DNA from: Microvirga ossetica
Lineage (GTDB): Bacteria > Pseudomonadota > Alphaproteobacteria > Rhizobiales > Beijerinckiaceae
Length of the DNA stretch: 64,000 nt
Direction of reading: 5' to 3'
Assembly: GCF_002741015.1 (NCBI RefSeq)
Contig: NZ_CP016619.1
Coordinates: forward strand, 124,001-188,000
The translations under genes were made by a program, and so were the position numbers. Under the pieces are notes generated by a model, which did not search any database, had not been told where the DNA came from, and was given only the letters and a program-made list of their open reading frames with translations. Of this stretch, positions 53,231 to 63,310 are shown piece by piece (position 1 is the stretch's first letter; each line of letters begins with the position of its first letter).

Positions 53231-54706
53231 CTACTCGCTTCCTTTGGTCTTCGGCACGTAAGGCCCGTTGCCGTCGAAGGTGTAGGCGGTCTTCACCGTG
53301 GTGTAGAACTCCTGCGCGTAGCGGCCCTGCTCGCGCGGACCGTAGCTCGAGCCCTTCCGGCCGCCGAACGGCACGTGATAATCCACGCCTGCGGTGGGCA
53401 GGTTCACCATCACCATCCCGGCCTCCGCATTGCGCTTGAAATGCGAGGCATGTTTCAGGCTTGTGGTGCAGATGCCGGAGGACAGGCCGAACGGCGTGTC
53501 GTTGGCAAGCTCCAGCGCATCATCGTAATCCTTCGCCAGCGTGACCGTCGCCACCGGCCCAAAAATCTCCTCGCGGGCCACGCGCATCTCGTTGCTCACC
53601 TCGGTGAACAGGGCCGGCGCCAGATAGAAGCCGGGCGCTTCGCGCTTCAGCAACTCGCCGCCGGCGACGAGCTTGGCGCCCTCCTCCTGACCGATCTGGA
53701 TGTACTTCAAGTCCTGGTCGAGCTGGCTCTGGTCGACGACCGGGCCGATATGCGTGCCGGCCTTCAAGGCATCGTCGATGACCAGGCCCTGCATCCGCTC
53801 CTGCATGGCCGCCACGAACTTGTCGTGAATGCCCTCGGTGACGATCAGGCGCGAGGAGGCCGTGCAGCGCTGCCCGGTCGAGAAGAAGGCGCTGTTGACG
53901 GCGCATTCCACCGCCACCTTCAGGTCGGCATCATCGAGCACCACCATCGGGTTCTTGCCGCCCATTTCGAGCTGGACCTTCTTCATCGGGTCGGCCGTGA
54001 CGGCAGTCTGGGCGACCTTGCGGCCCGTCGGCACAGAGCCGGTGAAGGAGATGGCGGACACCTTCGGGCTCTTCAGCATCGCCTCGCCGACCACGGAGCC
54101 GCGGCCCATGACGAGGTTGAACACGCCCGCCGGCACACCGGCGCGGATGATGATCTCGGACAGTGCGTGGGCCGAGCCCGGCACCAGATCGGCGGGCTTG
54201 AACACCACAGTGTTGCCATAGGCGAGCGCCGGAGCGATCTTCCAGGCCGGAATGGCGATCGGGAAGTTCCACGGCGTGATCAGGCCGACGACGCCGACCG
54301 GCTCGCGGGTGATCTCCACGTCGATGAAGGGCCGTACGGAGGGCACCTTCTCGCCGGCCATGCGCAGGCATTCGCCGGAGAAGAACAGGAAGATCTGGCC
54401 GGCGCGGGTGACCTCGCCGATGCCCTCGGGCAGGGTCTTGCCTTCCTCGCGCGACAGCAGGCGGCCGAGTTCCTCCTTGCGGGCGAGGATCTCGTCGCCC
54501 ACGGCCTTGAGAATGTCATGGCGCTGCTGGATCGAGGAGCGCGACCAGGCCGGGAAGGCGTCGTAGGCGGCGGCAATGGCGCGCTCGGCTTCCGCGGCGG
54601 AGGCGCGGGCATATTCGCCGACAACGTCGTTGGTGTTGGACGGATTGACGTTCGCCGATGCTTCCGTCGCGGTGAGCCACTCGCCCGCAATATAATTCTT
54701 CGTCAT
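53231..54706 (-). CDS. Aldehyde dehydrogenase, probable alpha-ketoglutarate semialdehyde dehydrogenase
   Basis: The 491-residue enzyme has Asn147 in TPWNFPIAIP, the cofactor motif FTGSVPTGRKV, the general base Glu247 in LEMGGKNP and the nucleophile Cys281 in STGQRCTASS. The sequence type is that of alpha-ketoglutarate semialdehyde dehydrogenases ending glucarate, galactarate and pentonate pathways. It is the last gene of the second CUT1 operon, 21 bases after the RraA gene. It is markedly GC-rich at third positions compared with its neighbours, which may point to a separate origin. Confidence 0.88.
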   Translation of the reverse strand: MTKNYIAGEWLTATEASANVNPSNTNDVVGEYARASAAEAERAIAAAYDAFPAWSRSSIQQRHDILKAVGDEILARKEELGRLLSREEGKTLPEGIGEVTRAGQIFLFFSGECLRMAGEKVPSVRPFIDVEITREPVGVVGLITPWNFPIAIPAWKIAPALAYGNTVVFKPADLVPGSAHALSEIIIRAGVPAGVFNLVMGRGSVVGEAMLKSPKVSAISFTGSVPTGRKVAQTAVTADPMKKVQLEMGGKNPMVVLDDADLKVAVECAVNSAFFSTGQRCTASSRLIVTEGIHDKFVAAMQERMQGLVIDDALKAGTHIGPVVDQSQLDQDLKYIQIGQEEGAKLVAGGELLKREAPGFYLAPALFTEVSNEMRVAREEIFGPVATVTLAKDYDDALELANDTPFGLSSGICTTSLKHASHFKRNAEAGMVMVNLPTAGVDYHVPFGGRKGSSYGPREQGRYAQEFYTTVKTAYTFDGNGPYVPKTKGSE

Positions 54707-54727
54707 CCTAGCGACCTCCCCGTCGGC

Positions 54728-55444
54728 CTAGCGGCCGTTGGCCCTGCGCCAGGCTGCAAAGTCGATGTTGGTTTGCTCGTCGGTGGCCGGATACAAGCCG
54801 AGGATGGAACGTCCCTTCAGGACCTCCTCGGCAACGAAGTCCTCGAACGCGGTCATCTCGACTGTCTCATCCGCGATTTCGTCCGCCAGATGCGCGGGGA
54901 TCACCACGACGCCCTCGGCATCACCGACGATCACATCACCCGGAAACACCGGAGCATCGCCGCAGCCGATCGGCACATTAATGTCGATGGCTTGGTGTAG
55001 AGTGAGGTTGGTCGGCGCCGAGGGGCGGTTGTGATAGGCTGGAATGCGGAGATTCTCAATCTCGGGCGTGTCGCGGAAGCCACCATCGGTGACAACGCCG
55101 GCGACACCGCGGACCATGAGACGGGAGATCAGGATCGAGCCCGCCGAGGCAGCCCGGGGATCCTTGCGGCTATCCATGACGAGGACTGCTCCCTCAGGGC
55201 AAGTCTCAACCGCCTTGCGCTGTGGATGCTCGCGGTCTCGGAAGACGGTGAGCTGGTTCAAGTCTTCGCGGGCCGGCATGTAGCGCAGGGTGAAGGCTTC
55301 TCCGACCATCGGCCCGGCATCACGGTTGATGCGGTGGACGTCCTGGATCCACTGGTTGCGCAGACCCCGCTTGTACAGCGCTGTCATGAGAGTCGGTGTT
55401 GCAACTCCTTTTAGTTTTTCACGGGTCTGTGCACTGAGAGCCAC
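54728..55444 (-). CDS. RraA-family protein, probable aldolase (copy 5 of 5)
   Basis: The 238-residue protein starts at GTG 55444 with AGAGGA seven bases upstream; the frame is open to 55531 without homology. Motifs are GEAFTLRYMPAREDLNQL, VLVMDSRKDPRAASAGSI, VVTDGGFRDTPEI with the Arg-Asp pair, and FPGDVIVGDAEGVVVIP. It lies between the ATPase gene and the semialdehyde dehydrogenase gene of the second CUT1 operon, so it acts in a route leading to 2-oxoglutarate semialdehyde or beside it. Confidence 0.88.
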   Translation of the reverse strand: MALSAQTREKLKGVATPTLMTALYKRGLRNQWIQDVHRINRDAGPMVGEAFTLRYMPAREDLNQLTVFRDREHPQRKAVETCPEGAVLVMDSRKDPRAASAGSILISRLMVRGVAGVVTDGGFRDTPEIENLRIPAYHNRPSAPTNLTLHQAIDINVPIGCGDAPVFPGDVIVGDAEGVVVIPAHLADEIADETVEMTAFEDFVAEEVLKGRSILGLYPATDEQTNIDFAAWRRANGR

Positions 55445-55546
55445 GGTGGAATCCTCTATGGTGGTGGTTGCAGGGAGCAACGTGCTGGTGGAGCGAGATC
55501 GAGCCGTATCCAGAGGCTGGCGGTGCAGCAACCTCGTCGCGGTGTC

Positions 55547-56599
<1,053 letters not shown>

Positions 56600-56627
56600 A
56601 ATATGTCCACTTCGCTTCTGGGCCTGG

Positions 56628-57839
56628 TCAATCGATGTGTCCGGACAAGGAGGGTCTGCGCCACCGTGCCTGGAAGTAGGTATGCTCGTCGAAGGTCCCA
56701 GCCTCATAAGCCTGCTGGGTTGGTGAGCCCGGAATGCTCACGTTGCCGCTCGGGGGATGCTTCACGATCTCACCCTCCACAATGTCGACCCCAAGACCCG
56801 GCCTGTCTGGCACGATGACATAACCGTCTCGTATGTCGAGCATTGGCGTGACGACTCTCTGCCGCCCCTCCCAGTCGTCTCCGAACCGCTCGAGAATGAG
56901 GGTGTTAGGGATCGCTGCGAGCACATGCACAGCGGCATACTCGGCCACTGGACCCAACGAGCCTGAGTGCGGTGCAAGGAACGCGAAGAAGGTTTCAGCG
57001 AGATGCGCCATGCGCATCATCTGGCCGATCCCGCCAGACCGTCCCGTGTCAGGTTGGATAACGTCAACGAGCCCATCAACCAGAAGGTTTCGGACGCCCC
57101 AGAGGCCCCCATGGCGCTCTCCCGCCGCGAGAGGAAGCTGAACAGCGTCTCTGATACGGCGGAACCCGCGAAGATCTTCCGGAGCGACTGGGTCTTCAAG
57201 GAACAGCAGCTTGAACTGCTCGAGTTCTCTTCCGGTTGCAACGGCGTCGGCGGCAGCCAACCAAGGTGGGCCATGGAGATCAACGATCAGGTCGACGCTC
57301 TGGCCGACCGCATCGCGCAAGGCTCCGACCTTATCGACGATGCCAGACACGCCCGTCGTTTTAATGGCGGTGTAACCCCGCTGAACGAGGTCGCGGGCGT
57401 ACTCCGGACGGCTCGCATGAGCATAGGCTCGGATGCGGTCTCGCACTTTCCCGCCAAGGAGATTCCAGACCGGTGTTTCGAGAGCCTTGCCCTTGATATC
57501 CCACAAGGCCATCTCGATCCCGGCCATGGCCCCATAGCCGACCGTGCCGGTCATGCCATGTCCCATCATTGCGACCTTCATCCGGTTCCAAAGGCGTTGG
57601 ATATGGGTCGGATCCTGACCGAGGAGCAGCGGCGTGAGGTCTTTGATGGCTGTCTCGACGACGCGCGGCCATCCGCTGCATTCGCCGACCCCTGTGATGC
57701 CCTCGTCAGTCACGACCTTGACGAAGAGCCATTGCCGGCTCTGTGCCGTGCTCATGCCGCCTTTGCCTGCGGCTGCCCAGCCGCTCTCGAGCGGTGGCCC
57801 TGCCTGCATCAAGAATGTCTGAATTTCCCGAATTTTCAA
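56628..57839 (-). CDS. Enolase-superfamily sugar-acid dehydratase, DgoD-like (copy 2)
   Basis: The 403-residue protein begins MKIREIQTFLMQAGPP. The second-strand motif is TAIKTTGVSG, so the second lysine of K-x-K is absent, while VDLHGPPW gives the D-x-H of D-galactonate dehydratase. Metal ligands follow in FLEDPVAPED and AAGERH, and the base in LAPHSGSLGP. It is a close paralogue of copy 1. Encoded within the CUT1 operon upstream of the RraA and semialdehyde dehydrogenase genes, it is the probable first dehydration step. Confidence 0.87.
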   Translation of the reverse strand: MKIREIQTFLMQAGPPLESGWAAAGKGGMSTAQSRQWLFVKVVTDEGITGVGECSGWPRVVETAIKDLTPLLLGQDPTHIQRLWNRMKVAMMGHGMTGTVGYGAMAGIEMALWDIKGKALETPVWNLLGGKVRDRIRAYAHASRPEYARDLVQRGYTAIKTTGVSGIVDKVGALRDAVGQSVDLIVDLHGPPWLAAADAVATGRELEQFKLLFLEDPVAPEDLRGFRRIRDAVQLPLAAGERHGGLWGVRNLLVDGLVDVIQPDTGRSGGIGQMMRMAHLAETFFAFLAPHSGSLGPVAEYAAVHVLAAIPNTLILERFGDDWEGRQRVVTPMLDIRDGYVIVPDRPGLGVDIVEGEIVKHPPSGNVSIPGSPTQQAYEAGTFDEHTYFQARWRRPSLSGHID

Positions 57840-57932
57840 ACGAATGCTCCCTTGGCCGCTGTGGCAGCTTGCGGCGGCACGGCACTTCCAACCTGGTCTC
57901 GGTGAAGGGGTGCGGCCCCCGTGGGCACGGTG

Positions 57933-58772
57933 TCACCCCTTGACCGCTCCTCCCGTCAGCGCTTGCACGATGAAGCGCTGCAGCACGACCAGAACGAGAA
58001 CCGCTGGCAGCAAAGCCAGGATGGACGCGGCGGCGAGATAGGGAATGGTGACCTCGCCTTCACTCTGGCCGGGTGCGAAGTTCAGAATTCCGATGGAAAT
58101 CGGCAGGATTTCGGGCTTGCTCAGGAGCAGATATGGCACGATGAACTGTGACCAGGCTGCGATGGCATTGAAGATGACGGCAGCCGCGAGACCCGGCTTT
58201 GCGAGCGGCAGCAGAATCCGCGTGAGAATCTGGAAGCGGTTCGCGCCATCAAGCGTTGCCGCCTCATCGATCGATTGTGGGATCGAGTCAAAGAACCCCT
58301 TGAGCAGCCAGATTGTGAACGGGATCTCGACCGTGATATAAACGAGGATGACGCCGAGATGACTGTCCAGAAGGTTCAAGCTTTCAAAGTAGCGGTAGAG
58401 CGGGATGGCCACAACCAGGGTTGAGATCATCTGGTAGACCAGCAGCAGCAGCAACAGCGGCTTGTGCATGCGAAATTGGAACCGCGAGAAGGCATAAGCC
58501 GCGGGGGCCGAGATGACGATGGCACCGATAACCGAGAAGAACGTCATCTGCGCCGAGTTCCATAGCATTCGCCCGACAAGGGTCTCCTGAAGCACGTACC
58601 GGTAGGTGGCGAAGTTAAGGCTCTCGGGGAGGAGCGCTGGCGGCCATGCAAACACCTCGTCAGCCGTCTTCATCGACAGCGACACAACCGAGAAGAGCGG
58701 GAAGAGGAAGATCCCCGCCGCGAGGATGAACACGGCATACAAGGCAAAGGTGGACAGGCGAATAGCTTGCAT
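57933..58772 (-). CDS. CUT1 ABC transporter permease, MalG/UgpE type
   Basis: I place the start at ATG 58772, with AGGAG eight bases upstream; ATG 58796 would add eight residues. The 279-residue protein has six helices (LSTFALYAVFILAAGIFLFPL first), the EAA loop SIDEAATLDGANRFQILTRILLPLAKPG around residue 190, and the C-terminal VLQRFIVQALTGGAVKG. It pairs with the MalF-type protein encoded 26 bases upstream. Confidence 0.92.
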   Translation of the reverse strand: MQAIRLSTFALYAVFILAAGIFLFPLFSVVSLSMKTADEVFAWPPALLPESLNFATYRYVLQETLVGRMLWNSAQMTFFSVIGAIVISAPAAYAFSRFQFRMHKPLLLLLLVYQMISTLVVAIPLYRYFESLNLLDSHLGVILVYITVEIPFTIWLLKGFFDSIPQSIDEAATLDGANRFQILTRILLPLAKPGLAAAVIFNAIAAWSQFIVPYLLLSKPEILPISIGILNFAPGQSEGEVTIPYLAAASILALLPAVLVLVVLQRFIVQALTGGAVKG

Positions 58773-58798
58773 CGGTTGCGCTCCTGACAGTCTCATAC

Positions 58799-59794
58799 CT
58801 ACTCGGTCACGCGGTCGGCACGCATGAGCTTGAGATAGACGAGGGTCATTGCGAGATTTACCATCAGAAGCAGGACCGCGATCGCTGCGCCGCGGCCCAG
58901 GTTCATGAACTTGAAGATCTGCTGATAGGCGGTAAGGCCGACAACCTCTGAGGCTCGGGCGGGACCGCCACCGGTCAGCGCGAGGATGAGATCGAATGTA
59001 TTCACGCTGTTGATCGTGGTGAGGACGAGAGCAATAAAGATGATCGGTTTCAGCATTGGGAGTGTCACGAACCGGAACTGGGCGATGGCTCCGGCCCCAT
59101 CCACGACTGCTGCTTCATAGAGCTCTGCAGGGATCTTCTGCATTCCTGCGTAGAGGATGATCATGGTGAAAGCGACGCCGCGCCACACATTCGCAAGGAT
59201 CGTCGTAGCAAGAACCAAGTCGACATCGCTGAGGAAGCCGATTGACTGTCCGCTCAGGGTCTCGATCCAGTAGTTCAAAACGCCATAACTTGAGCTGGAG
59301 AGCAGGATCTTCCACAGCACGCCGACGATCACGCCGGGGACAACCCAGGCCGCCAGGATCGCGGTGCGGACTGCGACAGTTCCTGCGAGGTGCCTTTTTA
59401 CGCCAGCATTGATCGCCAGCGCCAGGGCCATGCCGACGGCGAGTTGCAGGGTGACGCTGCCCGCTGCAAACAGAGCCGTCGTTTTCAGGCTTCGCAGCGT
59501 GTTGGGATCGTCAAAGAGTCGTCGATAGGAGTTGAAGGTATAGACATAGTCCGGCTCGATCAGGCTAGCGTTCGTAAAGCTGAGCCGGATCACGTCCAAC
59601 AGCGGATAGGTGTAGAAGAGGACCAGGAAGGCGAACGCGGGAGCGAGCCAGATAAAGGGACTGTCCTGCAGGTTTCCTGGGCTCCTCAGCATGCGAATGG
59701 CGCGTCTCTTGACCGCAGATTGCGTCGCTCCGGGGTGGGCCGCGAGCAAAGCGGCGGCGGAAACCGCCGCCTCCTTCTGGTGCCTGGGCGTCAT
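58799..59794 (-). CDS. CUT1 ABC transporter permease, MalF/UgpA type
   Basis: The 331-residue permease from ATG 59794 overlaps the receptor gene stop by four bases (ATGA). It has a polar N-terminus, six helices (FIWLAPAFAFLVLFYTYPLLD first), and the EAA loop LYEAAVVDGAGAIAQFRFVTLPMLKP. It is the partner of the MalG-type permease and shows only modest similarity to the MalF-type protein at 36069-37076. Confidence 0.93.
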   Translation of the reverse strand: MTPRHQKEAAVSAAALLAAHPGATQSAVKRRAIRMLRSPGNLQDSPFIWLAPAFAFLVLFYTYPLLDVIRLSFTNASLIEPDYVYTFNSYRRLFDDPNTLRSLKTTALFAAGSVTLQLAVGMALALAINAGVKRHLAGTVAVRTAILAAWVVPGVIVGVLWKILLSSSSYGVLNYWIETLSGQSIGFLSDVDLVLATTILANVWRGVAFTMIILYAGMQKIPAELYEAAVVDGAGAIAQFRFVTLPMLKPIIFIALVLTTINSVNTFDLILALTGGGPARASEVVGLTAYQQIFKFMNLGRGAAIAVLLLMVNLAMTLVYLKLMRADRVTE

Positions 59795-61149
59795 CTCATC
59801 TGCCCCTGAACAGTGGCCCACGCCTCGTCGACGGCTTTCTCCGGAGTTGCGCTTCCGATCACCACTTGCTGAAAAGCATTCGTCAGTGCGGCATCCACAC
59901 TGGCGACATAGCGGTTGTTCGGCAGAGCCGTTGCGGAAGCCACAGCTTGGGCAAACGAATTCGCGAGCCGATCATTCACAAAGGCTGTGTGCTCCTCCAT
60001 CACGGAAAGTCGCGTCGGTGTGTAGCCGCCAGCCTTGCCCCATCGCGCCATGCCGTCGCGACCGACATAGACCTCCATCAGGAGGTCTGCCACGAGGGCC
60101 TGCTTGGCCTTGTCCTTGGTGAACATAGCCCAAGACCACCCCCCCTGGTATTGGACGCGGGGCGCGCCTGCGAATTGCGGCATGGGCGCGAAAGCCCAAT
60201 TTTCCGCTTTTCCCGTACCGATGATTCCCGACGAGAAGAAGCTTCCACCGAGAATGAATGGCATCTCATCGGCGGCAACGCGGGAGGTGACGTCTCCCGT
60301 ACCCGATGCACTCGTAATCTGGGCGGGCGCGGTACCGGACTTGACCACGTCTTTCCAGTAGCTCAGGACCTTTACTAAAGCCTCTTTGTTCTTTGGTTCC
60401 CCAAAGACCGGCTGCCCGTTGTTGAAGATTTCGCCGCCCGCTGCGGTCACATGCGGCAGCAGATGATTCTGCAGGATCTCTGTCCCGCCGAGAGCAAAGA
60501 GCCCATATCGGAACTGCTTTTCGTCCTTGAGCCGTTTGGCCTCCGTCCTAAGTTCCTCCAGCGTGGTCGGGGCGGCGGAAACGAGATCGCGGCGATACCA
60601 AAGACCGCTTGTGTAAGACGTAAATTGCAGAAACTTAACCTCGCCCGACTTCGGATCCTTCATCCCTTGCAGCACACCAGGGAAGAAGTCCGCGATCTCC
60701 TTCTGTGTGAGATAGGGGTCGAAGGATTGAGCGAGGCTATAGAACACTGGATAAGCGATTTGCTCGATCATCACGGCATCGGGCGCGCGACCAGCCGTCG
60801 CGTCCTGCACGAGCTTCGTTCTGCCGACCGCATCGTCCCCCTGCTGGACGACAACCTGGATCTTTACGTCGGGATTGCGGCGGACCCACCCTTCGAAGGC
60901 TTCGACGAGCACATCACGCCGGGCCGCCATGTTAGTCTGATGTGAGTAAGCGAAGCGCGGCGAGATCGAGATCGAGACTGGGGCGTCGGGCCGGCCGATG
61001 AGCTGCGGGGTGACAAGAGCATTCTGCGCACTTGCGGGTCCGTAACTGGCGCAAGCGGCGATGCCGGCCAGGAGCAACAATCTCCCGGAGCGGTGCCATG
61101 AAGCACGGCCCGGTGGCATGCCTGTAAAAGCGGATCTCAGCGATTTCAT
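59791..61149 (-). CDS. CUT1 ABC transporter solute-binding protein (family 1)
   Basis: From ATG 61149, which has GGGAG eight bases upstream, the 452-residue protein has a long signal peptide (SGRLLLLAGIAACASYGPASA, cleaved near AQNA) and the family-1 pattern VLVEAFEGWVRRNPDVKIQVVVQQGDD, FLQFTSYTSGLWYRRDL and YQGGWSWAMFTKDKAKQALVADLL. An in-frame ATG at 61170 is possible. It is the head of the operon running to 53231, and the 25-base repeat lies about 60-80 bases upstream. Confidence 0.93.
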   Translation of the reverse strand: MKSLRSAFTGMPPGRASWHRSGRLLLLAGIAACASYGPASAQNALVTPQLIGRPDAPVSISISPRFAYSHQTNMAARRDVLVEAFEGWVRRNPDVKIQVVVQQGDDAVGRTKLVQDATAGRAPDAVMIEQIAYPVFYSLAQSFDPYLTQKEIADFFPGVLQGMKDPKSGEVKFLQFTSYTSGLWYRRDLVSAAPTTLEELRTEAKRLKDEKQFRYGLFALGGTEILQNHLLPHVTAAGGEIFNNGQPVFGEPKNKEALVKVLSYWKDVVKSGTAPAQITSASGTGDVTSRVAADEMPFILGGSFFSSGIIGTGKAENWAFAPMPQFAGAPRVQYQGGWSWAMFTKDKAKQALVADLLMEVYVGRDGMARWGKAGGYTPTRLSVMEEHTAFVNDRLANSFAQAVASATALPNNRYVASVDAALTNAFQQVVIGSATPEKAVDEAWATVQGQMR

Positions 61150-61206
61150 CCTGGCACTCCCTTTTGACATATAGTTACAGCGTTTCTTAAACTCTGCGCA
61201 TTTTAT

Positions 61207-61231
61207 GGATTATGGATTATATAAAATCAAG
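61207..61231. promoter_or_regulatory. 25-bp repeat, copy 2, candidate GntR operator
   Basis: These 25 bases are identical to 49510-49534 and lie upstream of the CUT1 receptor gene. The bases outside the block differ from copy 1. An intact second copy beside an unrelated gene is unlikely by chance, and fits a shared regulator, most simply the GntR protein at 48818-49498. Confidence 0.65.
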
Positions 61232-61384
61232 CAAGATGTTCGTATCTGGACAGTTGGTTACAGAGTTTCAGGGCTTCCCTCGTCTGGAATGTGCCTGCAC
61301 GGGGTTACATCAAGGAGGGCATGGATTGTGGGGGCAGCTTCCTAAGGGGTTGGCTGCACAAGGTCTCCAGCCGCGCTAGGCTAG

Positions 61385-63041
61385 ATTCCGTCCACAAACG
61401 CACATATTTTGGGGCGTTTGCAGGCACTTACGCTCGTCGAGATGCGATTGTAGGGGCATTGACAGCGAGGACCGCGCCGTTTTTGGCGAAACCGGCATCA
61501 CGGGCGCGATGAAGCGCACGCCGCGAGACCGACCTTGGACCGGTGCCGGGGATTCCAAACGGCGGACCGGCGTCAGCTTGAGTTGAGGCGTGTGAAGAGG
61601 ATGAGGTTGTAGGCCACGACCGAGGGCCAGACATAAGCCTTGAAATGATCGAGGCCGCGCCAGGTGCACCGCGCTAAGCCATAAGCGCACTTCAGGCATG
61701 AGATACCGGCTTCGATGCCGGCACGGAAGTTGCGCAGCTTGCGATAAACCCATTTGCTTCTGACCATGTCCTCGATCCGGAGGCCGGCTTTCTTGTGGAA
61801 GGCCATGTCGCAGACGCCCCACGCCTTCGCTGCGGCCAGGTTGTCGCGCGTGGCGAAGCCGCCCTCGGCCGCCGCCTGCCGCGGCGCTTGGCCATAGAAG
61901 GCGACGTGGCGCGCCAGCATCGGCAGCAAGCGGTCGCTGTCGGCCGGGTTGCCGGCTTCGATCACCAGATCGAGGATCATGCCACTCCTGCCGGTGGGGA
62001 GGTTGAGTTTGTGACCATACTCAGTGTCGCGGCTGCCTTTGACGATGATATCGGCATGTGCTTCGAAGAGACTGACTAACTTCTCGCCGGCCGCCACCGG
62101 CTCGCCGGCCAACACCCGCCGCTCGCTCTGTCTGATGATGCGTTCGACCAGCGGCCGATCGTGACGAACCTGGACCTGCCACACGGCGATGGGCGGCGTG
62201 CTCGCCACGGCCAATCGCTCGCTCGCCTGCGTCAGATAGGCCAAGGTCGTGCGCGTGATTGCGATCAGCTCGCGATAGAGTTGGACCCGATTGGGTCGAC
62301 CGCGCGTGAACTGGATCTTGCGGGCGCGCTTCTTGGCGGCGCGGCCATGATCGCGCCATGAACCGGCGCCGCCGATCAAGGCGTCAGCGCGCTTCAGAAG
62401 GCGCACCATGATCCGCACGGCATCCCACAGCAGGCTGCTGTCGCTCGGCTCGTGCATGAGGGCCGAGGTCACCGTGCTGTCCAGCCGCACGACCGCGCCG
62501 TCTTCGAGCTTGGCCTGCCGCGCGCCCGACAGCAGGGCCCGATTGATCTGCTCCCAGGTCTCGGGCCGGATCGCGCTGATCGTCTTCTGCAGCACCGACT
62601 TCTGCGGGCTCCACGACCACGGCAGGCGGGCAAAGGCGCGTAACGAAGCGGAGTCCTCAAGGTGGAATGCCAACTCCTGATAGCTCAGCTGCCGGTACTG
62701 CTTGAGGATCGCACAGCGCAGCACCGCTTCAGCGGGCAGACCTTGCCGTCCGGTCGCTTTGATGCCGCCCCGACACAGGTCTCGCGCGACCACGCTAAGC
62801 AGATCGCAATGCTCATCCAGCCATTGCGACATCGCCTTCAACTCGCAGCCGATCTCGTGCGTGGCGAAAAGATCGAATATGCTGGCTTGGACGGTGCGTT
62901 CTTGGCGCATTGTCGGCTCCGGCGGTGGCAGGGCTTTGGACTCAGTGGCATGATCCAAGATACCTGAAACCGCCGGGCCTTGCTTGTACAAACCCGCGAT
63001 TCATCCAATCAAATCAACAGTTTGGCGTTTGTGGGCGGAAA
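61385..63041 (-). mobile_element. ISNCY-like insertion sequence, about 1657 bp, with 9-bp target duplication
   Basis: The left end ATTCCGTCCACAAACGC and the complement of the right end, TTTCCGCCCACAAACGC, form terminal inverted repeats with two mismatches. The same nine bases, CTAGGCTAG, flank both sides (61376-61384 and 63042-63050), which I read as the target-site duplication. One long transposase gene fills most of the element. Insertion is between the CUT1 receptor promoter region and the AraC gene. Confidence 0.8.
61573..62910 (-). CDS. ISNCY-type transposase
   Basis: The 445-residue product from ATG 62910 begins MRQERTVQASIFDLFATHE and continues IGCELKAMSQWLDEHCDLL and GRQGLPAEAVLRCAILKQYRQLSYQELAFHLEDS, the layout of ISNCY transposases found in Hyphomicrobiales. 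Likely catalytic positions are the Asp in VVRLDSTVTSAL and the Glu in AGIEAGISCLK. The middle acidic position, which I expect as Asp before GG, reads AAAEGGFAT. If that is the catalytic residue, activity may be impaired. Confidence 0.88.
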   Translation of the reverse strand: MRQERTVQASIFDLFATHEIGCELKAMSQWLDEHCDLLSVVARDLCRGGIKATGRQGLPAEAVLRCAILKQYRQLSYQELAFHLEDSASLRAFARLPWSWSPQKSVLQKTISAIRPETWEQINRALLSGARQAKLEDGAVVRLDSTVTSALMHEPSDSSLLWDAVRIMVRLLKRADALIGGAGSWRDHGRAAKKRARKIQFTRGRPNRVQLYRELIAITRTTLAYLTQASERLAVASTPPIAVWQVQVRHDRPLVERIIRQSERRVLAGEPVAAGEKLVSLFEAHADIIVKGSRDTEYGHKLNLPTGRSGMILDLVIEAGNPADSDRLLPMLARHVAFYGQAPRQAAAEGGFATRDNLAAAKAWGVCDMAFHKKAGLRIEDMVRSKWVYRKLRNFRAGIEAGISCLKCAYGLARCTWRGLDHFKAYVWPSVVAYNLILFTRLNSS

Positions 63042-63310
63042 CTAGGCTAGAGCGTCGGACTGGAAGTTAGACCCTTAGGCTTCTGCGCGGGCCGGAGCGA
63101 TTATGTGCGTCAAGTTCTGCAAAGCGCGTCGGCTGGACAGGCTGGTGTCGCAACCCGAACTCTAACCGAAGACTGGCGATGACCACCTCACAAGCGGCTC
63201 GCTCCTACACCACGTCCTTGGACGCTACCTGACAAACCTGCTACGAGAAAACTTCGTTCCGCGCGAGGTCGGCACTTATCTGGCAGTTCCCTCACGAGGT
63301 AGGATTAGGA

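Noticed and set aside
53375..55000. 541-residue plus-strand open frame opposite the aldehyde dehydrogenase gene
   Set aside because: It is antisense to a clear family member, rich in His, Arg, Gly and Leu, with no recognisable domain. It reflects the high GC of the dehydrogenase gene.
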